The notes under the pieces are model-generated. The model saw only the letters and a program-made list of their open reading frames with translations, did no database searches and was not told the origin of the DNA. 64,000 nt of DNA from Mycobacterium sp. E1747 (GTDB taxonomy: Bacteria > Actinomycetota > Actinomycetes > Mycobacteriales > Mycobacteriaceae), in assembly GCF_001667775.1 (NCBI RefSeq), contig NZ_LZJI01000186.1, forward strand, positions 1 through 64,000. The letters run 5' to 3'. A program made the translations under genes and the position numbers. Shown piece by piece: positions 16,416 to 24,317 of the stretch. How positions within the stretch are numbered: position 1 is the first letter of the stretch; each line of letters opens with the position of its first letter.

Positions 16416-17789
16416 CTAGAACGCCGGTGGGGGTAGCGCGCTACATCGCCGGTTTCCCAGCTCCAGGAACCGTTGGTAGCGGTCCTCGACCGGGGCCGCC
16501 CAGGCGGGGTCGGGTTCGACGACGCGCTCGGTGCGCGCCCAGCGCGCGGCGTCGGTGATCGAGGTTTCCAGGCCCGCCGCGATCCGCGCGAGGAAGGCCG
16601 CGCCCAACGCCGCCCCCTCGGGGACCGCGGACACCTCGACCGGCCGCCCGGTGGCGTCGGCGATGGCCTGCATCCATGGCCCGACCCGGGTGCCCCCGCC
16701 CGTGGCGACGACCCGGGCCGTGGGCGCCCCGCTGAGTTCGATCAGCTGGCGGACCACGAAGCCCGACGCCTCGTGGGCGGCTCGCCGCAGCGCGGCGGCA
16801 TCGTGGGTGAGGTCCAGGGCGTCGAGCACGGCCCGGCGGTCCGGGTCGTGGAACGGGGTGCGCTCTCCGCGGATGTAGGGCGACCACACCGGCACCCGCC
16901 CGGGCCGCGCCGCGCCCGGGTCGGCGGGCGCGACGACGCGATCCACCCAGCCGAGGAACAGCCCGCCCGCGTTGCTGGCCCCGCCGATCTGGTTCTTGCC
17001 CGCGGCCGTGTGGGGGATGGTCCACAGCCCCGGCACCTGCCGGAGCTCCCCGATGGTGGTCCACACGATGAGGGTGGTGCCGCACAGCACCAGCACGTCG
17101 CCTTCGCGGTCGGCGCCCGCCACGATCTGTTCGCACAACGCGTCGATCGCGCCGATCCCCAGCGTGGCGCCGCTGCCCCGCACCCGCCCGACGGCGGCCC
17201 CCATGCTCTCCACGCGGGGCATCTGGTCGGGCCTCGCGCCGCGCTCGGCGCACGCCTCGGGATTCCAGCGCGTGCCGTCGAACAGCGGGTAGGCGGTGGC
17301 GGCGGTGGCGAAGTCGATCACCGCCTCGCCCGCCAGCGCGTGGTTAGCCACCGCGGGCGTCGGCCAGTACCCGGCCGCGCCGGGCGCCCGGGCGGCGGTC
17401 CAGCGCAGGAACTCGGCGGCCTCGCCCAGTGCGGGCAGCGGCTGCGCCTCCTGTTCCGGCGCCCGGCCGCGTTCGTCGCCGTAGAGCAGCCCGGGCGTCA
17501 TCGGCACACCGTCGGCGTCGACGGCGGTCAGCGACGGCACCATCGCCGACACGGCCACCGCACGGATGTTCGGCAGCCCGGGGGTCAGCTGGTCGAGCGC
17601 CACCACCGGCCCACGGCGCCACGCCTCGCCGGCGTCGTGCTCCAGCCGCCCGGGTGCCGGCACCCGCAACTGGTGCGGGATCCGCACCCGCGCCGTCACC
17701 CGGCCGTCGGCGTCCGCGGCGACGGCCTTGACCGCGGTGCTGCCGACGTCGATGCCGATTGTGACGTCATCACGTGACACGGGCGTCAC
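16416..17789 (-). CDS. xylB: FGGY-family carbohydrate kinase (xylulokinase-like)
   Basis: Phosphorylates a sugar or sugar alcohol with ATP. The 457-residue protein has an FGGY N-terminal domain (IGIDVGSTAVKAVAADADGR, phosphate 1 loop) and a C-terminal domain with VLCGTTLIVWTT, SNAGGLFLGWVD and the FGGY_C adenosine loop VVATGGGTRVGPW. It is shorter than typical xylulokinases (about 480-500). A GTG three codons inside is an alternative start and would widen the very short divergent gap to serA2. The neighbouring dehydrogenase and aldolase suggest a small sugar or sugar-acid pathway; the exact substrate cannot be read. Confidence 0.82.
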   Translation of the reverse strand: MTPVSRDDVTIGIDVGSTAVKAVAADADGRVTARVRIPHQLRVPAPGRLEHDAGEAWRRGPVVALDQLTPGLPNIRAVAVSAMVPSLTAVDADGVPMTPGLLYGDERGRAPEQEAQPLPALGEAAEFLRWTAARAPGAAGYWPTPAVANHALAGEAVIDFATAATAYPLFDGTRWNPEACAERGARPDQMPRVESMGAAVGRVRGSGATLGIGAIDALCEQIVAGADREGDVLVLCGTTLIVWTTIGELRQVPGLWTIPHTAAGKNQIGGASNAGGLFLGWVDRVVAPADPGAARPGRVPVWSPYIRGERTPFHDPDRRAVLDALDLTHDAAALRRAAHEASGFVVRQLIELSGAPTARVVATGGGTRVGPWMQAIADATGRPVEVSAVPEGAALGAAFLARIAAGLETSITDAARWARTERVVEPDPAWAAPVEDRYQRFLELGNRRCSALPPPAF

Positions 17790-17810
17790 CGTACGCCAGC
17801 ATTGGGGTTC

Positions 17811-18791
17811 GTGACGTCAAGACCGTGCGCCCTGGTGACCGCCCCGCTGCGCGGCCCGGGATTCGCCAAGCTGCGCGAACTGGCCGACGTCGTCTACGAC
17901 CCCTGGATCGAACAGAGCCCGCTGCGGATCTACAGCCCCGAACAACTGGCCGAGCGCATCACCGCCGAGGCCGCCGATGTCGTTGTGGTGGAAAGCGACT
18001 CGGTGGGCGGGCCGGTCTTCGAATCGGGCCTGCGGGCGATCGCCTCCACCCGCGGCGATCCCAACAACGTCGACATCGCCGGCGCCACCGCCGCCGGCAT
18101 CCCGGTGCTCAACACCCCGGGCCGCAACGCCGACGCCGTCGCCGAGATGACGGTGGCGCTGCTGCTGGCCGTCACCCGGGCGCTGCTGCCGGCGGACTCG
18201 GATGTCCGCAGCGGCAACATCTTTCGTGACGGCAGCATTCCCTATCAGCGGTTCCGCGGCTGGGAGATCGCCGGGCGGACCGCCGGGCTGGTGGGCCTTG
18301 GCGCCGTCGGCCGCGCCACCGCGTGGCGGCTGTCCGGGCTGGGCCTGCGAGTCATCGCCCACGACCCGTACAACGACGACGCCCGGTATGGCCTGGACGA
18401 CCTGCTCGCCGAGGCCGACATCGTCTCGCTGCACGCGCCCGTCACCGACAACACGGTCGGGATGATCGGGGCGCCGCAGTTCGCCGCCATGCGCGACGGC
18501 GTGGTCTTCCTCAACACCGCCCGCGCGCAGCTGCACGACACCGACGCGCTCGTCGACGCGCTGCGCGGCGGCAAGGTGGCCGCCGCCGGCCTGGACCATT
18601 TCGTTGGCGAATGGCTGCCCACCGACCATCCACTGGTGGGCATGCCCAACGTCGTGCTGACGCCCCACATCGGCGGCGCCACGTGGAACACTGAGGCCCG
18701 GCAGGCGCAGATGGTGGCCGACGACCTGCAAGCTCTGCTGGCCGGCGTGACGCCCGCCCACATCGTCAATCCGGAGGTGCTCGGCCCATGA
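17811..18791 (+). CDS. serA2: D-isomer 2-hydroxyacid dehydrogenase (phosphoglycerate dehydrogenase-like)
   Basis: A 326-residue NAD-dependent 2-hydroxyacid dehydrogenase without the ACT or ASB regulatory domains of true SerA. The NAD-binding loop is GLVGLGAVGRAT, and the usual Arg and Glu catalytic residues lie in the second half, but the expected catalytic His region reads LTPHIGGATWNTE. The GTG before TSRPCALVTAPLR was chosen; a TTG three codons upstream is possible. Only about 21 bp separate it from the divergent kinase. It probably oxidises or reduces a sugar acid rather than 3-phosphoglycerate. Confidence 0.82.
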   Translation: MTSRPCALVTAPLRGPGFAKLRELADVVYDPWIEQSPLRIYSPEQLAERITAEAADVVVVESDSVGGPVFESGLRAIASTRGDPNNVDIAGATAAGIPVLNTPGRNADAVAEMTVALLLAVTRALLPADSDVRSGNIFRDGSIPYQRFRGWEIAGRTAGLVGLGAVGRATAWRLSGLGLRVIAHDPYNDDARYGLDDLLAEADIVSLHAPVTDNTVGMIGAPQFAAMRDGVVFLNTARAQLHDTDALVDALRGGKVAAAGLDHFVGEWLPTDHPLVGMPNVVLTPHIGGATWNTEARQAQMVADDLQALLAGVTPAHIVNPEVLGP

Positions 18792-19441
18792 AATCCGTAG
18801 ACAACCCCGAAACGGCGGTGCTGGAGGCGGCCAAGGACATGCTGCGCCGGGGCCTGGTGGAGGGAACCGCGGGCAACATCTCCGCCCGGCGTTGCGACGG
18901 CAACATCGTGATCACGCCGTCGTCGGTCGACTACCGCGACATGCAACTCGACGACCTGGTGCTGATCGACCCGGACGGCTCCGTGCTGCAGGCCGCGGAC
19001 GGCCGCTCACCGTCGTCGGAGCTGGCGCTGCACCTGGCCTGCTACCGCGCGTTCGACGACATCGGCAGCGTCATTCACAGCCACCCGGTGTGGGCGACCA
19101 TGTTCGCCATTGCACACCAAGCGATTCCGGCCTGCATCGACGAGTTCGCCGTGTATTGCGGCGGGGACGTCCGCTGCGCCGACTACGCCGCGTCGGGCAC
19201 CCCCGAGGTCGGCGCCAACGCGGTCAAGGCGCTCGATGGCCGAGGCGCCGCGTTGATCGCCAACCACGGCCTGGTGGCCGTGGGGCCACGACCGGAGAAG
19301 GTGCTGCACATCACCGCGCTGGTGGAGCGGACGGCCCAAATCGTCTGGGGTGCAAGGGCGCTCGGTGGCCCAGTGCCCATTCCCGAGGACGTGAACCACA
19401 ACTTCGCCGCCGTCTACGGCTACCTGCGCGCGAACGCCTGA
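18788..19441 (+). CDS. fucA: Class II aldolase/adducin family (L-fuculose-phosphate aldolase-like)
   Basis: A 217-residue zinc-dependent class II aldolase. Zn ligands are visible as the HSHPVWATMFA pair and the His of LIANHGLVAVG; the catalytic glutamate is in SSELALHLACYR. Such enzymes split L-fuculose 1-phosphate, L-ribulose 5-phosphate epimers or related sugar phosphates. It overlaps the serA2-like gene by 4 nt, so both are co-translated. Together with the divergent kinase this gives a kinase-dehydrogenase-aldolase set. Confidence 0.88.
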   Translation: MKSVDNPETAVLEAAKDMLRRGLVEGTAGNISARRCDGNIVITPSSVDYRDMQLDDLVLIDPDGSVLQAADGRSPSSELALHLACYRAFDDIGSVIHSHPVWATMFAIAHQAIPACIDEFAVYCGGDVRCADYAASGTPEVGANAVKALDGRGAALIANHGLVAVGPRPEKVLHITALVERTAQIVWGARALGGPVPIPEDVNHNFAAVYGYLRANA

Positions 19442-19635
19442 TGCGACCGGTCCGGTTCGGCCGTGCGAGCGTGACGCGCGTCCTCGAACTGCGATTCGAC
19501 CTGGCGACAAGACTTTTCGCGCAGACGCCGCCGTCCGGCTGGCGGGACAACGCCGACCTGCTGGTGCCGGACTTCTTCGACCCGTCCACCGATCAGTGGC
19601 ACATCGCGATCCAGAGTTGGGTCATCGAGGTCGAC
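19441..19635 (+). pseudogene. Truncated MBL-fold metallo-hydrolase
   Basis: Starting at an ATG that overlaps the fucA stop (TGATG), about 65 codons resemble the N-terminus of MBL-fold hydrolases: TRVLELRFDLATRLFAQTPP, then WRDNADLLVPDFFDPSTDQW and IAIQSWVIEVDG. The protein should continue with a VDTGVGN strand and the HxHxDH metal site, but instead the frame becomes Pro/Arg-rich nonsense that runs into the 3' end of the AraC gene on the other strand. The C-terminal about 200 residues are missing, so this is a broken gene, probably cut by a deletion. Confidence 0.65.
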
Positions 19636-19793
19636 GGGTTCTGCCCACCTTTCCCAACGCCCGTCGTCGCGGCCGCCGACTACCGCCACTTCGCCCCCCC
19701 ACCACCCCGCGGCCACCCGGACGCCGCGCAGCGAGGAGGAAGCCGCCCAGCAGCGTGGCGACCAGCTCGTGTTCGCCGACAGGCGCTGAGGGT

Positions 19794-20648
19794 TCAGGCC
19801 GCCCGACCGCGCCACTCGCGTGGCGTGACGCCGTGGACCCGGCCGAAGAGCCTGCTGAAATAGCCCGCGTCGGCAATCCCCACCCGCCCGGCGATCTCGG
19901 CGATCGGCAGGTCGGTTTCGGCCAGCAGCGTCCGCGCCTCGGCCATGCGGCGTTCGGTGATCCACTCCCCCACTGTGCGCCCGGTGCGGCGGCGCACCAC
20001 GGTGGTCAGATGCCCCGGGGTGATGCCCAGTTCGGCCGCGACGTCGCGCAGCGACAACTGCTCGGCGTGTCGCCGGTCGATCACGTCGAACACCTCGGCC
20101 AGCAGTGGTTCGCCGCTGCGCCGGAGCTCGGCCGCTACCGGACCGGCCAGGCGCGCGAGGTCGATCAACAACAGGGTCAGGTGGGCCAGCGCCGCCTGCC
20201 GGTAACCGTCCTGCCGCGCCTGCAGTTCGGTTTCGATCGAACGGATCGCGGCGTCCCACACCGAGCGGCGGGCCGCGGGCAGGTCCAGGCGCAGGATCCC
20301 ACCTGCCTGGCCGTGCAGGAACGGGAAAAGCAGAGGGTGTGCCCGCCAGGCCGGCCACGGCGATCGCGCGTCCTCGCCGAGCGCGGCGGGGTCGAAGAAC
20401 ACCGCCACGCCGGCGTCGCGAAGCTCCAGCCGCCCGGGGTCGAGCACCCGTCCCGCGGCCGCCACGTAGACCAATCCCTTGGCGGGCAGATACCAAAGCG
20501 CCGGGAAGTCGTGAATGTGGCGACCTCGGTCGACGAAATCCTCACGAGCCGACCAGACCACCGACACCGGCGGGGTGTCGGGGGCGGTGCGGTATTGGTA
20601 GATCGGCACGCCCGCGCGCCACCGAACCATCCGAGCCGGCTGCGTCAT
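19794..20648 (-). CDS. AraC family transcriptional regulator
   Basis: A 284-residue regulator: an N-terminal cupin-like sensor (HIHDFPALWYLPAKG ... DPGRLELRDAGVAVFF) and a C-terminal AraC DNA-binding domain with two helix-turn-helix units, LSLRDVAAELGITPGHLTTV and DLPIAEIAGRVGIADAGYFS, ending in FGRVHGVTPREWR. An upstream in-frame ATG (12 codons earlier) would overlap the intergenic palindrome, so the second ATG was preferred. It is divergent from a small methyltransferase gene, the most likely target. Confidence 0.9.
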   Translation of the reverse strand: MTQPARMVRWRAGVPIYQYRTAPDTPPVSVVWSAREDFVDRGRHIHDFPALWYLPAKGLVYVAAAGRVLDPGRLELRDAGVAVFFDPAALGEDARSPWPAWRAHPLLFPFLHGQAGGILRLDLPAARRSVWDAAIRSIETELQARQDGYRQAALAHLTLLLIDLARLAGPVAAELRRSGEPLLAEVFDVIDRRHAEQLSLRDVAAELGITPGHLTTVVRRRTGRTVGEWITERRMAEARTLLAETDLPIAEIAGRVGIADAGYFSRLFGRVHGVTPREWRGRAA

Positions 20649-20655
20649 GTCGCCA

Positions 20656-20671
20656 AAAATAGTCCTATTTT
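20656..20671. promoter_or_regulatory. Perfect A/T palindrome in the AraC/methyltransferase spacer
   Basis: AAAATAGTCCTATTTT is a perfect 7+2+7 inverted repeat in the 65-bp divergent spacer. It is strikingly AT-rich for this genome and could be the operator of the AraC-type regulator or of another repressor, covering both divergent promoters. AraC proteins more often use direct repeats, so the binding protein is open. Confidence 0.55.
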
Positions 20672-20713
20672 CCCCGAGGATCACCCAATACTTCGGGAAA
20701 CAGCGGATTCACC

Positions 20714-21361
20714 ATGGACGGTATGACGAAACATCATCCACATGACTACTTGCCCGCCGCCGGACACGACGCGCTGCTGCCCTGCTATGACGTGATCTCA
20801 CGGCTGCTGGGCATCAAACGCGTCCACCAGGCCCTCATCGCCCAGGCGGGACTGGCCGACTGCCACCGCGTCCTGGAAATCGGTTGCGGCACCGGCAATC
20901 TCATCGTCCGGGTCAAACGCGGCTATCCCCACCTGGAAGCGGTCGGATGCGACCCCGATCCGAGGGCGCTCGACCGGGCACGACGGAAGGCGAACGACGT
21001 CCGTTTCAAACAGGCCTACGCCGAGCGGTTGCCCTACGCCGACGGCGAATTCGACCGGGTGCTGTCGTCGATGATGCTCCACCATGTCGAGGGCGGGGCG
21101 AAAACCGCTGCGGCGACGGAGATCTTCCGGGTGCTGCGTCCCGGAGGAAGCCTGCACCTGGTCGACATCGGCGGCGACCCGACCGCCGACCATGGCGTGC
21201 TGGCGCGGCTCATCCGGAGCAATCCGCACGCGGCGGGAAATCTCGGGGACGCGATTCCTCGGTTGCTGACGGCGGCCGGCTTCGACTGCACCGAGGTCGC
21301 CTCGACACGGCACCGGGTGCTCGGGCGATTGAACTACTACCGCGCCACCCGGCCCGCCTAG
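20714..21361 (+). CDS. Class I SAM-dependent methyltransferase (UbiE-like)
   Basis: A 215-residue methyltransferase unrelated in sequence to the four paralogues nearby. Motif I is VLEIGCGTGNL, motif II the acidic GCDPDPRALDRAR, and motif III follows with LRPGGSLHLVDIGG. This pattern is typical of UbiE/COQ5-type small-molecule or lipid methyltransferases. Two ATG codons three codons apart are possible starts. It is divergent from the AraC gene and probably controlled by it. Acceptor unknown. Confidence 0.87.
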   Translation: MDGMTKHHPHDYLPAAGHDALLPCYDVISRLLGIKRVHQALIAQAGLADCHRVLEIGCGTGNLIVRVKRGYPHLEAVGCDPDPRALDRARRKANDVRFKQAYAERLPYADGEFDRVLSSMMLHHVEGGAKTAAATEIFRVLRPGGSLHLVDIGGDPTADHGVLARLIRSNPHAAGNLGDAIPRLLTAAGFDCTEVASTRHRVLGRLNYYRATRPA

Positions 21362-21450
21362 CGCTGGTCGAACGCGACCTTCACGGCGCCGCCGTCGGCC
21401 TGGGAGGCGATCGCGAGGAGTGCCTGAGCAGCAGCCAGGGTTGCCGCGAA
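21359..21450 (-). pseudogene. Possible C-terminal remnant of an oxidoreductase
   Basis: On the minus strand a short open stretch ends in protein-like sequence (FAATLAAAQALLAIASQADG then GAVKVAFDQR and stop). The composition and the alanine-rich helix followed by a short strand resemble the C-terminus of an oxidoreductase, but no upstream part exists; the frame has no start and the region merges into the spacer before the next gene. It may be a decayed gene end or chance. Confidence 0.25.
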
Positions 21451-21487
21451 CCGCGGGGCGCGTACAGTGAAGGAAGCTTGTTAAATG

Positions 21488-21502
21488 AGCTAACTATTAG
21501 CT
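21488..21502. promoter_or_regulatory. 15-bp palindrome before the methyltransferase array
   Basis: AGCTAACTATTAGCT is a perfect 6+3+6 inverted repeat about 26 bp before the first gene of the three-methyltransferase array. Surrounding sequence is unusually AT-rich (TTAAATGAGC just upstream), as expected for a promoter. It is a plausible operator for the array. Confidence 0.5.
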
Positions 21503-21527
21503 TGAGCACTTCTGAATAGGGGCAGAC

Positions 21528-22469
21528 ATGACCACCACCAGATACGAGGGCGACACGTGGGACCTGGCGTCCAGCGTCGGGGTGACCGCGACGATGGTCG
21601 CCGCCGCCCGCGCCGTGGCGACCCGCGCCGACCGTCCGCTGATCAACGACCAGTTCGCCGAGCCGCTGGTCCGGGCCGTCGGCGTGGACCTGCTCACTCG
21701 GCTGGCAGCCGGCGAGGTGAATCCGGACGAGCTGAACGACGTACACGACGGCACGACCGGGTCCGCCGGCGCGATGTCCCGGATGGCGGACAACATGGCG
21801 GTGCGCACCAAGTTCTTCGACGAGTTCTTCCTCGACGCGACGCGGGCGGGCATCAAGCAGGCCGTGATCCTCGCCTCGGGGCTGGACGCCCGCGCCTACC
21901 GGCTGGACTGGCCGGCCGGGACCGTCGTCTACGAGGTCGACCAGCCGCAGGTGATCGACTTCAAGTCGCGCACCCTGGCCGAGCTGGGCGCCGCGCCCAC
22001 CGCCGACCGCCGCGTGGTGGCCGTCGACCTGCGCGACGACTGGCCCGCCGCGTTGCGGGCCGCCGGATTCGACCCGGCCCAGCCGGCCGCATGGAGCGCC
22101 GAGGGCCTGCTCGGCTACCTGCCGCCCGACGCGCAGGACCGCCTGCTGGACACCATCACCGACCTCAGCGCCCCCGGCAGCCGCCTGGCCGTCGAGAGCG
22201 CACCCAACCCCGAGCCCGGGGACGAGGACAAGATGCGGGAGCGCATGCAGCACATCTCGGAACGCTGGCGCGAGCACGGTTTCGACCTGGACATGGCGGG
22301 CCTGGTCTACTTCGGGGACCGCAACGAGGCGGCGCCGTACCTCGCCGACCACGGGTGGCGGTTGCACAAGGTCAGCATCCGGGAGCTGTTCGCGGCCAAC
22401 GGTCTTCCCCCGCTCGAGGACGACGACATCCGCATGGGCGAGATGCTCTACGTGAGCGGCACGCGATGA
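21528..22469 (+). CDS. SAM-dependent methyltransferase paralogue, array copy 1
   Basis: 313 residues, same family as the gene beside secY. Conserved blocks: [65 protein letters not shown] and [16 protein letters not shown]. It has a longer variable loop ([17 protein letters not shown]) near residue 70 than its sisters, a region that may set acceptor choice. It is the first gene of the array and its stop overlaps the next start (ATGA). Confidence 0.88.
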   Translation: MTTTRYEGDTWDLASSVGVTATMVAAARAVATRADRPLINDQFAEPLVRAVGVDLLTRLAAGEVNPDELNDVHDGTTGSAGAMSRMADNMAVRTKFFDEFFLDATRAGIKQAVILASGLDARAYRLDWPAGTVVYEVDQPQVIDFKSRTLAELGAAPTADRRVVAVDLRDDWPAALRAAGFDPAQPAAWSAEGLLGYLPPDAQDRLLDTITDLSAPGSRLAVESAPNPEPGDEDKMRERMQHISERWREHGFDLDMAGLVYFGDRNEAAPYLADHGWRLHKVSIRELFAANGLPPLEDDDIRMGEMLYVSGTR

Positions 22470-23377
22470 GCGAGGGACGCAGCGAAGGCGACAGCTGGGG
22501 GCCCGCGTCCGGCGTGGGCGCCACGGCCACGATGGTGGCGGCATCGCGCGCCGTGGCCTCGCAGGGGCCCAACGCGCTGCTCGACGATCCGCTGGCCGAG
22601 CCGCTGGTCCGCGCCGTCGGACTTCAGCCCTTCATCCGCATCGTCGACGGGCAGGTCGACGACTTCGAGGACGACGCGTTGTTCAACCGCAAGGCGCGGG
22701 CCGAGCAGATGACGGTTCGCACCCGGTTCTTCGACGACTTTTTCACCGGCGCCACCAAAGATGGTGTGCGACAAGCGGTCATCCTGGCGTCCGGCCTGGA
22801 CACCCGCGCCTACCGGTTGCGCTGGCCGGCGGGCACCGTCGTCTACGAGATCGACCAGCCGCAGGTCATCGCGTTCAAGACCGACACGCTGGCCGGCCTC
22901 AACGCCGCCCCGACCGCAGAGCGCCGCGCGATCGCCATCGACCTGCGTGACGACTGGCCGGCGGCGTTGCGCGACGGCGGATTCGACGTGACAAAACCGG
23001 CCGCGTGGAGCGCCGAGGGGCTGCTCCCCTACCTGCCACCCGAAGCCCAGGACCGGTTATTCGACAACATCACCGCGCTCAGCGCGCCGGGCAGCCGGCT
23101 CGCCACCGAACACGTGCCCGACCCCAACGTGTTCTCCGAGGAGCGGTTGCAGCGGATCAGCGAACGATGGCAGCGGTTCGGTTTCGACCTCAACGCGGCC
23201 GATCTGTTCTACCGGGGCGAGCGCAATGTCGTCGTCGACTACCTCACCACCCACGGCTGGCAGGTGGCGACCCACCCGGTGCGTGACCTGTACGCGCAGA
23301 ACGGGTTCGAGTTCCCCGAGGACGAGATGGCGGCCACCTTCGGCGAGCTGAGCTACGTCGCCGCGACGCTCGCGTAG
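22466..23377 (+). CDS. SAM-dependent methyltransferase paralogue, array copy 2
   Basis: 303 residues, co-translated with copy 1 through a 4-nt ATGA overlap. The family blocks are kept ([59 protein letters not shown]). The N-terminal block reads [16 protein letters not shown] where the others have WDLASSVG, a notable change in an otherwise fixed motif. An open frame extends far upstream through copy 1, but it is an overlap artefact. Acceptor unknown. Confidence 0.87.
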   Translation: MSEGRSEGDSWGPASGVGATATMVAASRAVASQGPNALLDDPLAEPLVRAVGLQPFIRIVDGQVDDFEDDALFNRKARAEQMTVRTRFFDDFFTGATKDGVRQAVILASGLDTRAYRLRWPAGTVVYEIDQPQVIAFKTDTLAGLNAAPTAERRAIAIDLRDDWPAALRDGGFDVTKPAAWSAEGLLPYLPPEAQDRLFDNITALSAPGSRLATEHVPDPNVFSEERLQRISERWQRFGFDLNAADLFYRGERNVVVDYLTTHGWQVATHPVRDLYAQNGFEFPEDEMAATFGELSYVAATLA

Positions 23378-23399
23378 CGGGTTGGCTAGGGTTGCGGCT

Positions 23400-24314
23400 A
23401 TGTCACGCGCTCACGACGACGAGTGGGATCTGGCGTCCAGTGTGGGCGCGACCGCGACCATGGTGGCCGCCGGCCGCGCCATGGCCACGAAGGATCCCCG
23501 CGGCCTGATCCACGACCCGTTCGCCGAACCGCTGGTGCGCGCGGTGGGTGTCGATTTCTTCACCAAGATGATCGACGGTGAGCTCGACTTCGACGCGATC
23601 GAGAACGCGTCGCAGGTGCGCATGCAGGCGATGGTCGAAGGAATGGCCGTGCGCACCAAGTATTTCGACGACTACTTCGTCAACGCGACCACCGCGGGAG
23701 TCCGGCAAGTGGTCATCCTCGCATCGGGCTTGGACGCGCGCGCCTACCGGCTGCCGTGGCCCGCCGGCACGGTGGTCTACGAGATCGACCAGCCCCGCGT
23801 CATCGAATTCAAGACGGACACGCTGGCCGGCATCGGCGCCGAGCCGACCGCCGCGCGGCGCACCGTGCCGATCGACCTGCGCGCCGACTGGCCGGCCGCC
23901 CTGAAGGCGTCCGGATTCGATCCGACGGCACCGACCGCGTGGCTGGCCGAGGGCCTGCTGATCTACCTGCCGCCCGAAGCCCAGGACCGGTTGTTCGACA
24001 ACATCACCGAGCTCAGCGCACCGGGCAGCACCATCGCCACCGAATTCGTGCCCGGCATCATCGATTTCGATGCCGACAGGGTGCGGGAAATGTCCGGTTC
24101 CTTCCGCGATCACGGCGTGGACATCGACATGGCGTCGCTGGTCTACGCCGGCGAACGCAACCACGTCCTGGACTACCTGCGGTCCAAGCGGTGGGATGTC
24201 GAAGGCACCACCCGGACCGAACTCTTCCGCCGCCAGGGCATCGAAGTGCCGCCCCCGCAGAACGACGACCCGCTCGGCGAGATCATCTTCATCAGCGGCG
24301 GGCTCACCGGTTAG
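23400..24314 (+). CDS. SAM-dependent methyltransferase paralogue, array copy 3
   Basis: 304 residues with the standard blocks ([77 protein letters not shown]). It follows copy 2 by 22 nt. A TTG codon six codons upstream also fits the frame, but the ATG before SRAHDDEWD aligns with the N-termini of the sisters. It ends 3 nt from the convergent sppA stop with no room for a terminator. Confidence 0.88.
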   Translation: MSRAHDDEWDLASSVGATATMVAAGRAMATKDPRGLIHDPFAEPLVRAVGVDFFTKMIDGELDFDAIENASQVRMQAMVEGMAVRTKYFDDYFVNATTAGVRQVVILASGLDARAYRLPWPAGTVVYEIDQPRVIEFKTDTLAGIGAEPTAARRTVPIDLRADWPAALKASGFDPTAPTAWLAEGLLIYLPPEAQDRLFDNITELSAPGSTIATEFVPGIIDFDADRVREMSGSFRDHGVDIDMASLVYAGERNHVLDYLRSKRWDVEGTTRTELFRRQGIEVPPPQNDDPLGEIIFISGGLTG

Positions 24315-24317
24315 CTC

